Assembly: GCA_021732545.1 (NCBI GenBank)
Contig: JAKFUW010000122.1
Location: 1-5,367 of the forward strand
DNA length: 5,367 nucleotides
Origin: Alphaproteobacteria bacterium
Lineage (GTDB): Bacteria; Pseudomonadota; Alphaproteobacteria; Rickettsiales; UBA3002
Direction of reading: 5' to 3'
A program made the position numbers and the translations under genes. Every line of letters starts with the position of its first letter. The first letter of the stretch is position 1. Positions 1 to 4,675 of the stretch are shown here, piece by piece. The notes below the pieces were generated by a model. The model saw only the letters and a list, made by a program, of their open reading frames with translations, was not told the DNA's origin and made no database searches.

Positions 1-1170
1 GAATATCGCGCATCTGTCGCCAACCCCGATATCATGCCATACCGTCTGGTGCAGGCGGTGAGTAATTTTTATCTGCGTCAAGGGGATCCCAAAAAAGCGC
101 AAGAGGTTTTTGATCGTTATATTAAAGCCAACCCCACCTCGGAGCTGATCCCAGATAGCCTGCCGCAAGGCGATAAAGACGCCGTGGCTGTGGTGCCGAT
201 GGTGGAAACGCCGATTGACGGCATGGCGGAAGTGTTTTTTACCACAGCGAGTTTGTTGTTTGGCGAACAGGTTAACCGCGAAGCGATGATGTATCTGAAT
301 TTTGCACTCTATTTGCGCCCCGATTTGCCAGCGGCGCAACTGATGCTGGCCAATTTATTTGAGCAAGTGCATAACTATGACCGCGCGATTGAAATCTATG
401 AATCGATTGACTCCGAAACGATCTTTCACCGCCGCGCACAAATGCGCATTGCGGTGATTTATAGTGAGCTTAAAAAACCAGATCACGCGATGCGGTTGCT
501 GAGTGAACTTGCGGATGAATCGCCCAATGATGCGAGCATCTGGATGACGTTGGCCGATGTGCAGCGCACGCAAAAGGACTATAACAAAGCCGCGCGCAAC
601 TATAGCAAGGCGCTGGCGCTGCAGGAAAAAGCCGGCAAGGTGGAATGGGCGCTGCATTATGTGCGCGGCATTTGCTATGAGCGAAGCAAACAGTGGGACA
701 AAGCCGAATTGGATTTTAAAGCCGCGCTGAAGCTGGTACCAGATCAGCCCGATGTGCTTAATTATCTTGGTTATAGCTGGTTGGTGATGGGCAAACATCA
801 TGAGAAGGCGATGGATTACATCAAGAAAGCACTTGAGCAACGCCCCGCCGACGCCCACATTATTGATTCCATGGCGTGGGCGCATTATTTAAGTGGCGAT
901 TTTGATAAGGCGCTCGAATTTATGGAGCGTGCGGTGGAAATTAACCCGTCTGACCCCACCATCAACGAGCATCTGGGCGATGTCTATTGGCGTTTGGGCC
1001 GCGAAAATGAGGCGCGCTTTCAGTGGCAGCGCGCGATCACCTTCAAACCCGAAGATGAAAAAGCCATTCAGCTGAAAATTGAAAAAGGGATGGATGCTTT
1101 TGTGCCGTTGCCACCGACGAAGGAGCATAAAAAAAACGAGAGTGCAGATGGTTCCGTTCGCCAGAAATAA
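1..1170 (+). CDS. Tetratricopeptide (TPR) repeat protein, 5'-truncated by the window edge
   Basis: The frame is open from base 1 with no stop, so the start lies upstream and 389 C-terminal residues are visible, ending at TAA 1168-1170. An internal ATG at 34 is not a convincing start because similar helical sequence continues before it. The visible part is mostly helical TPR-like repeats, at roughly residues 15-45, 72-140, 144-175, 179-251, 252-318 and 320-350. Typical TPR signatures include NYLGYSWLVMGKHHEKAMDYI, then a repeat around DFDKALEFMERAVEINPSD and another around HLGDVYWRLGRENEA. A lysine-rich tail of about 20 residues closes the protein. TPR arrays are protein-binding scaffolds; nothing catalytic is visible and the partner is unknown. 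Whether it is exported cannot be judged without the N-terminus. It lies 119 bp before ispE on the same strand with no clear terminator between them, so co-transcription is likely. As I recall, a TPR protein gene before ispE is common in Alphaproteobacteria. Confidence 0.88.
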   Translation, partial: EYRASVANPDIMPYRLVQAVSNFYLRQGDPKKAQEVFDRYIKANPTSELIPDSLPQGDKDAVAVVPMVETPIDGMAEVFFTTASLLFGEQVNREAMMYLNFALYLRPDLPAAQLMLANLFEQVHNYDRAIEIYESIDSETIFHRRAQMRIAVIYSELKKPDHAMRLLSELADESPNDASIWMTLADVQRTQKDYNKAARNYSKALALQEKAGKVEWALHYVRGICYERSKQWDKAELDFKAALKLVPDQPDVLNYLGYSWLVMGKHHEKAMDYIKKALEQRPADAHIIDSMAWAHYLSGDFDKALEFMERAVEINPSDPTINEHLGDVYWRLGRENEARFQWQRAITFKPEDEKAIQLKIEKGMDAFVPLPPTKEHKKNESADGSVRQK

Positions 1171-1203
1171 AAGGTTCATTTTGTTTTTTGCCACTCACTA
1201 TCT

Positions 1204-1287
1204 TGTCACCCCGCACTTGTTGCGGGGTCTGGTGCTATGCCGATGGAGATCCCGCAATGGACACTTCGTGTCGCATGCGGGATGACA
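1204..1287. repeat. Family A palindromic repeat, copy 1 (TPR gene-ispE spacer)
   Basis: The ends are inverted repeats: TGTCACCCCG at 1204-1213 and CGGGATGACA at 1278-1287, with one mismatch. A second inverted pair lies inside: TGCGGGGTCT at 1221-1230 and AGATCCCGCA at 1247-1256, again with one mismatch. Each half also folds alone. The left half forms CCCCGCA-CTTGT-TGCGGGG at 1209-1227. The right half forms ATCCCGCA (1249-1256) with TGCGGGAT (1276-1283), and its loop holds a smaller hairpin GACAC-TTC-GTGTC at 1260-1272. A 16-nt linker (1231-1246) separates the halves. The same ends and two-hairpin plan recur at 2119-2187. No T-run follows either stem, so it is not a standard terminator. I saw no obvious target-site duplication. 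Its last base is the A of an ATG at 1287, directly before the ispE start. Confidence 0.88.
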
Positions 1288-1292
1288 TGATG
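1249..1292 (+). promoter_or_regulatory. Repeat-derived hairpin holding the ispE ribosome-binding site
   Basis: The best Shine-Dalgarno candidate for ispE is GGGA at 1279-1282, 7 nt before the ATG at 1290 (4 nt before the alternative ATG at 1287). It lies in the 3' arm of the repeat A1 stem (1249-1256 paired with 1276-1283). If the hairpin forms in the mRNA, the site would be base-paired and initiation reduced. The pairing is seen in the sequence; a regulatory effect is inference. Confidence 0.4.
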
Positions 1293-2117
1293 GCACAGCT
1301 TCGCGCCAATGCCCCCGCTAAATTAAACCTGACATTGCACATTTTGGGCAAGCGCGAGGATGGCTATCACGAACTGGAAAGTCTGGTGGTATTTTTAGAA
1401 ATCGGTGATGAAATAAGCATTCAACCATCCGATGATTTACATGTAAACATAAGTGGGTTATTTTCGGGTTCTATTCCAGTATCGGATGACAATATAGTGC
1501 TCAAGGCCGCGCGAGCTTTACAGCAAGCCGCCGATGTTTCTCACGGTGCGAGCATCCGCATCAACAAACAGATTCCGGTTGGGGCAGGGCTTGGCGGAGG
1601 GTCGGCTGATGCGGCCGCCACGCTGCATCGGCTCAATCAATTATGGGGTTGCGCGTTTTCGCTCGAGCAGCTGTGCAATATCGGCCAGACACTCGGTGCG
1701 GATGTGCCCGCCTGCTTGCATGGCGTGCCGCTGATGATGACGGGGATTGGAGAGCATATTTTGCCTGTCGGTGCGTTGCCGCCGATGCCGATTGTACTCG
1801 TGAATCCTGCGATTCATTTGCTCACCAAACACGTCTATGATGCTTACCTTGTTGCAAGCCATGCGCCGTGGCAATATGGTGATTCACTGCAAGTGGCGCG
1901 CAATGATCTGGAGTCAGCGGCCATCGCGCTATGCCCCACTGTGAAAGTGATTTTAGAGATGTTGGCGCAACAAACGGGCTGCGTGTTTTCGCGTTTATGC
2001 GGCAGTGGATCGACGTGTTTTGGGGTGTTTGAAAATAATGAACTCGCGCAAACCGCCGCGGATGAAATTCACAAAAACCATCCGCACTGGTGGGTGAGGG
2101 CAACGAAAACTCTGTAG
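1290..2117 (+). CDS. ispE: 4-diphosphocytidyl-2-C-methyl-D-erythritol kinase (IspE)
   Basis: This GHMP-family kinase uses ATP to phosphorylate the 2-hydroxyl of CDP-methylerythritol in the cytosolic MEP route to IPP and DMAPP. All three family motifs are present in 275 residues, close to the usual 280-300. They are APAKLNLTLHI near the N-terminus (K11 matches the E. coli catalytic lysine), the glycine-rich ATP loop PVGAGLGGGSADAAA (96-110), and GSGSTCFGVFE (238-248). GADVPACLHG supplies the catalytic aspartate, D138, and NDLE (205-208) is also typical. The start is set at ATG 1290; ATG 1287 would add one Met. The open frame continues upstream to a TTG at 1188, but those residues are translated repeat A1 and have no family similarity or good ribosome-binding site. 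It probably shares a transcript with the TPR gene and converges on the dsbA-like gene. Confidence 0.96.
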   Translation: MAQLRANAPAKLNLTLHILGKREDGYHELESLVVFLEIGDEISIQPSDDLHVNISGLFSGSIPVSDDNIVLKAARALQQAADVSHGASIRINKQIPVGAGLGGGSADAAATLHRLNQLWGCAFSLEQLCNIGQTLGADVPACLHGVPLMMTGIGEHILPVGALPPMPIVLVNPAIHLLTKHVYDAYLVASHAPWQYGDSLQVARNDLESAAIALCPTVKVILEMLAQQTGCVFSRLCGSGSTCFGVFENNELAQTAADEIHKNHPHWWVRATKTL

Positions 2118-2118
2118 C

Positions 2119-2187
2119 TGTCACCCCGCATTCATTGCGGGGTCTAGCTAAAAAATAACCAGACCCCGTGACAAGCACGGGGTGACA
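2119..2187. repeat. Family A palindromic repeat, copy 2 (between convergent ispE and dsbA-like genes)
   Basis: The perfect terminal inverted repeats are TGTCACCCCG (2119-2128) and CGGGGTGACA (2178-2187). A perfect inner pair is CGGGGTCT (2138-2145) with AGACCCCG (2161-2168). Each half also folds as a hairpin: CCCCGCA-TTCAT-TGCGGGG (2124-2142) and CCCCGTG-ACAAG-CACGGGG (2164-2182). The lower stem bases differ between the two hairpins but still pair. The element starts one base after the ispE stop codon and ends 12 bases before the dsbA-like stop. On the minus strand a T-rich stretch (complement of 2150-2158) follows the second hairpin after a gap of about 10 nt. Some terminator action for the dsbA-like transcript is therefore possible, but the geometry is not canonical. 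Confidence 0.9.
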
Positions 2188-2199
2188 CTAAATAAGAAT

Positions 2200-2982
2200 C
2201 TATTTCTTCTCGTCTTTTTTCTCTGGTGTGCGAGCCCACTGAACCTGAATTTTCAGATCAGGCAATGAAAGGGCGCTTGCCACCATGCGGTTGCCAATGA
2301 TGGCTGCAGGTGTGCCTTGAATGTGCAATTTTGCACCCAATGCGCGGTCTTTGGCAATCAGATCATTATATTCAGGCTTTACATATTCGGCTTTGAGTTT
2401 CTCAACATCTACACCCAGATTTTTAGCGACATCGAGTGCGTAGGTAGCATCAGCCTTACCTTGGTGACGCATCATACCTGCGTGGAAATCGAAGTATTTC
2501 TCAGGAGCAAGTTTGGCAACGGCCATACCGATTTTAGCATTTTCATCTGATTGTGGGCCAAAGATGGGATATTCCACAAATACCACGCGGATATTTTTAT
2601 CTTCTTTAAGCAAGCCATCGATGCTTTCAAACATCATTTTGCATGCGGGACAGTTATAATCAAAAAACTCGACAATGGTCACATCGCCTTTCAGATTTCC
2701 ACCGTAACCGTAATGCTGGAGGTCTTTAAATTCATTTTTAATATTTTCCACAGCAGCTTGCTGATCTTGCATGCGGCTGGCTTCTTCGCGCATTTGCCAG
2801 TTTTGCAGCGATGAGATAATTTCTTTGGGATTATCGTTGATATATTGTTTCACGATTTCCTTCACGCGTTCTTCTGTGATGGCACCAGCCGAGGCGCTAG
2901 TGGTCATGAGTGAATAGCCATATCCACCGCCAACAGCGGCAGCAACAGCAAGCATAGCAAGGGTTTTAGATTGTGGTGACAT
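2200..2982 (-). CDS. DsbA-family periplasmic thiol-disulfide oxidoreductase, ScsC/Com1-like
   Basis: This 260-residue exported thioredoxin-fold protein probably oxidises or isomerises disulfides of envelope proteins. Residues about 7-24 form a hydrophobic signal segment, with possible cleavage in the TTSASAGA region (27-34). Residues 35-62 resemble the N-terminal helix of ScsC-type proteins (VKEIVKQYINDNPKEIISSL), which mediates trimer formation in Proteus ScsC. The thioredoxin core starts near 99 with VTIVEFFDYNCPACKMMFES. The redox pair is C111 and C114, and the cis-proline loop is GTPAAIIGN (P225). The active site is CPAC, whereas I recall CGYC as common in close relatives. The C-terminus is lysine-rich. 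The ATG at 2982 is chosen because GGGAG lies 8 nt upstream and the signal peptide follows directly. A longer frame to a TTG at 3120 only adds translated repeat B1. The metalloprotease gene lies 165 bp upstream on the same strand. Oxidase versus isomerase activity cannot be decided here. Confidence 0.92.
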   Translation of the reverse strand: MSPQSKTLAMLAVAAAVGGGYGYSLMTTSASAGAITEERVKEIVKQYINDNPKEIISSLQNWQMREEASRMQDQQAAVENIKNEFKDLQHYGYGGNLKGDVTIVEFFDYNCPACKMMFESIDGLLKEDKNIRVVFVEYPIFGPQSDENAKIGMAVAKLAPEKYFDFHAGMMRHQGKADATYALDVAKNLGVDVEKLKAEYVKPEYNDLIAKDRALGAKLHIQGTPAAIIGNRMVASALSLPDLKIQVQWARTPEKKDEKK

Positions 2983-2990
2983 AGTGAACT

Positions 2991-2995
2991 CTCCC
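2991..2995 (-). promoter_or_regulatory. Shine-Dalgarno site of the dsbA-like gene
   Basis: On the minus strand GGGAG lies 8 nt before ATG 2982. This is the best ribosome-binding site in the window. It decides the start in favour of 2982 over the TTG at 3120, which has no such site. Confidence 0.8.
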
Positions 2996-2997
2996 AG

Positions 2998-3026
2998 ATT
3001 AATTAGTGAATAATGACGCAAGTCAA
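2998..3026 (-). promoter_or_regulatory. Possible sigma70-type promoter of the dsbA-like gene
   Basis: On the minus strand TTGACT (3026-3021) is followed after 17 bp by ATTAAT (3003-2998). These match the -35 and -10 consensus at 5 of 6 and 4 of 6 positions. If real, the dsbA-like gene can be transcribed separately from the metalloprotease gene. Against it, the predicted start of transcription near 2991 would fall at or inside the Shine-Dalgarno site, leaving almost no leader. This is weak support from consensus matching only. Confidence 0.25.
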
Positions 3027-3039
3027 TATTAGTTAGTGT

Positions 3040-3124
3040 GTCATCGCGAGGAGCGCTTTCGCGCAACGCGGCGATCCACAGCGCTGGATTGCCACGCCTT
3101 GATATAATCAAGGTTCGCAATGAC
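3040..3124. repeat. Family B palindromic repeat, copy 1 (metalloprotease-dsbA-like spacer)
   Basis: The ends GTCATCGCGA (3040-3049) and TCGCAATGAC (3115-3124) are inverted repeats with one mismatch. Three hairpins lie inside. Arm 1 is GCGC-TTTC-GCGC (3053-3064). Arm 2 is GGCGATCCA (3070-3078) with TGGATTGCC (3085-3093), one mismatch that would be a wobble pair in RNA. Arm 3 is CCTTGAT-ATA-ATCAAGG (3097-3113). Drawn together this is a closing stem with three arms, like a cloverleaf. The copy at 4560-4649 has the same ends, arm 1 and arm 2, but an unrelated and still paired arm 3. Elements beginning GTCATTGCGAGGAGC and containing GGCAATCCA are, to my knowledge, widespread dispersed repeats in proteobacterial genomes. 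On the minus strand it is the leader of the dsbA-like gene if that gene is transcribed from the protease promoter. Confidence 0.9.
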
Positions 3125-3147
3125 GAATAAAAAACAATCGCCTCACA

Positions 3148-4485
3148 TTAGAATGGTAAAATAGATTTTTCTTCTTCTTTTAGCAAGCGTTTGGCTTCCG
3201 TGATTAAATCGGCAGATTGTAACCATGCAGGTGATTGATTGGACAAGGTTTTTTGCGCAAGCTTGGCATAATGCAAGGTTTCTTCGGGCGAATTATTTAA
3301 GGCCGCTTCACGTGCGAGTGCCATATTGGATTCACCGATTTTGTCCAAGCTGCCATAGGCCACCGCAAGCTGGCGAAAGGTTTGCGAGTTGGTATCATCG
3401 AGCCTCGCCGATTTTTCGAGCCTGGCAATCGCAGCAGGCAGCAATGCTTTATCCTCTTTGGCAATCAAACATTTAGATAAATCGGTCAGCATCAGGCTGT
3501 TATCGGGCAATAGTTTTAACCCTGTTTCATAGGCGTTAATCGCGTCGTCCACGCGGCCACTTTCAAACATAATTTGGCCTTTCAAATCATAGCTAAACGC
3601 ATCGGGCGAGTGTGCGATCAGCGCATCAATGGCGGTGCGTGCTTTGGCAAAATCGGCAGCACGAAAATATGCCACGGCGCGCGCCAACAGTGCGGCCTCG
3701 GAGGTATCAGATTCGGGATATTGCTGGAGTGTCTCCGACGGGTCTTTTAAGAACGCAAATAATTTAGCCACCATGCGGTTATGCAAACGCACATAGTCTT
3801 TGGGTGTATCGGATGGTGCAAAACGCGATGCACTCACCGCGCCACGCATCACCGCGATACGCTCCGATGATAGTGGGTGAGTTTTTAGATACGGATCGCC
3901 TGTGCCACCGAGTTTATTTTCGCCACGACGCAACACCTCAAACATATCGAGCATGCCTTTGGGCGAAATGCCGATTTTATCAAGAAACGTAACGGCGGCC
4001 TGATCGGCTTGTTGTTCGTTGCCACGCACATAAGAGAGGATATTGCGAAGCGAAGTATTTTGCCCAGCCGATATAATCGCGCCACCTGCCTGACCACCGC
4101 CTGCAGCCACCGTGGCTGCGCCCACAATGGTGCTTAAAATAGCACCGATAGAAGCCTGTTCGGACGCAGCAGAAAGTTGAGACAAATGCGCGCCCGAAAT
4201 ATGGCCGGTTTCATGCGCAATCACACCGATGAGCATGTCCGGCGTTTTGGCGTTCAAAATCAATCCGGTGTGGATGAAGATATTGAGGCCGCCTGCCACA
4301 AAGGCGTTGATGGCGGGGTCATTCACGATAAAAATCCGCACCGTTTTAGGCTCGATATCGGCGGCTTCCAGAATCGGGTTGGTGAACATGCGCAAGGTGT
4401 GCTCCACCTCCGCATCGCGCAGCAGCCCTGCCGCATGAGCGTGCATGGGCATCAACAATAGGAAAACTAAGAGCAATAAACGCAT
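3148..4485 (-). CDS. Secreted M48-family zinc metalloprotease with C-terminal TPR domain (BepA/YfgC-like)
   Basis: BepA-type proteases are periplasmic; they degrade misassembled outer-membrane proteins and also aid their assembly. The 445-residue product has a signal peptide, MRLLLLVFLLLMPMHAHAA, probably cut before G20. The M48 core contains the zinc motif HETGH (91-95) with catalytic E92, and the third ligand is probably E157 in GNEQQAD (155-161). HPLSSER (203-209) matches the conserved histidine segment of BepA-like enzymes. A long glycine- and alanine-rich hydrophobic stretch (112-141) follows the active-site helix. Residues about 264-440 form TPR-like helices, for example around GRVDDAINAYETGLKLLPDN (310-329). 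The length is close to E. coli BepA, about 490. ATG 4485 is chosen because the signal peptide begins there; a TTG at 4506 would add seven residues. No strong Shine-Dalgarno site is visible. It lies upstream of the dsbA-like gene, consistent with a shared envelope quality-control role. The substrate is unknown. Confidence 0.93.
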   Translation of the reverse strand: MRLLLLVFLLLMPMHAHAAGLLRDAEVEHTLRMFTNPILEAADIEPKTVRIFIVNDPAINAFVAGGLNIFIHTGLILNAKTPDMLIGVIAHETGHISGAHLSQLSAASEQASIGAILSTIVGAATVAAGGGQAGGAIISAGQNTSLRNILSYVRGNEQQADQAAVTFLDKIGISPKGMLDMFEVLRRGENKLGGTGDPYLKTHPLSSERIAVMRGAVSASRFAPSDTPKDYVRLHNRMVAKLFAFLKDPSETLQQYPESDTSEAALLARAVAYFRAADFAKARTAIDALIAHSPDAFSYDLKGQIMFESGRVDDAINAYETGLKLLPDNSLMLTDLSKCLIAKEDKALLPAAIARLEKSARLDDTNSQTFRQLAVAYGSLDKIGESNMALAREAALNNSPEETLHYAKLAQKTLSNQSPAWLQSADLITEAKRLLKEEEKSILPF

Positions 4486-4675
4486 TCTTGTTGATATAGC
4501 CTGCAAAATGCAGATATAAAAGCGGTTTATTGTAGTTAATCAGGCTAAACAATCATTTTGTCATCGCGAGGAGCGCATCTGCGCGACGCGGCGATCCAGT
4601 TTGCAAGGGATGGATTGCCACGCGACTGCCAGCAGTCGCTCGCAATGACGATGGATAAAGAGAGTTGAATAAAAG
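4486..4675. promoter_or_regulatory. Divergent promoter region between metalloprotease and aminotransferase genes
   Basis: These 190 bp should hold the promoters of both flanking genes, and repeat B2 fills about half of them. For the protease, the minus-strand hexamer TACAAT (4534-4529) is a good -10 match, about 44 nt before ATG 4485, but I find no matching -35. For the aminotransferase, AAAGAGAG (4657-4664) is a fair ribosome-binding site 11 nt before ATG 4676. Its promoter must lie left of or within repeat B2, and none is convincing. The region is assigned by gene orientation more than by motifs. Confidence 0.4.
4560..4649. repeat. Family B palindromic repeat, copy 2 (divergent spacer)
   Basis: The ends GTCATCGCGA (4560-4569) and TCGCAATGAC (4640-4649) are identical to those of the copy at 3040-3124. 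Arm 1 is GCGCA-TC-TGCGC (4573-4584). Arm 2 is GGCGATCCA (4590-4598) with TGGATTGCC (4611-4619), with a 12-nt loop instead of 6. Arm 3 is GCGACTGC-CA-GCAGTCGC (4622-4639), a perfect 8-bp stem unrelated in sequence to arm 3 of copy 1. Both copies run in the same direction and flank the metalloprotease gene. If the aminotransferase transcript starts upstream, the element lies in its 5' leader, ending 26 nt before the ATG. Confidence 0.9.

Noticed and set aside
355..885. 176-residue open frame on the minus strand inside the TPR gene
   Set aside because: It is fully antisense to well-supported TPR coding sequence and its translation shows no recognisable domain or start signal.
889..1194. 101-residue minus-strand open frame over the TPR gene end
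   Set aside because: It mirrors the coding frame of the TPR gene and shows no family motif.
1822..2178. 118-residue minus-strand open frame spanning ispE and repeat A2
   Set aside because: It is antisense to ispE motifs and begins in the repeat; it is a shadow frame.
2119..2187. Repeat A2 as a canonical Rho-independent terminator for ispE
   Set aside because: On the plus strand neither stem is followed by a T-run. A T-rich stretch exists only on the minus strand and about 10 nt away from its stem.
1204..2187. Family A pair as ends of a composite transposon carrying ispE
   Set aside because: ispE is a core gene in a normal setting, there is no transposase, and the copies are short and lack clear target duplications.
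3040..3124. Cloverleaf shape of family B as a tRNA gene
   Set aside because: The 10-bp closing stem, arm sizes and lack of a T-loop or anticodon arm pattern do not fit tRNA.
3148..4506. TTG at 4506 as the protease start
   Set aside because: It has no ribosome-binding site, and the ATG at 4485 begins exactly at a clean signal peptide.
1204..4649. The four elements as a CRISPR array
   Set aside because: They are separated by whole genes, belong to two unrelated families and lack regular spacers.
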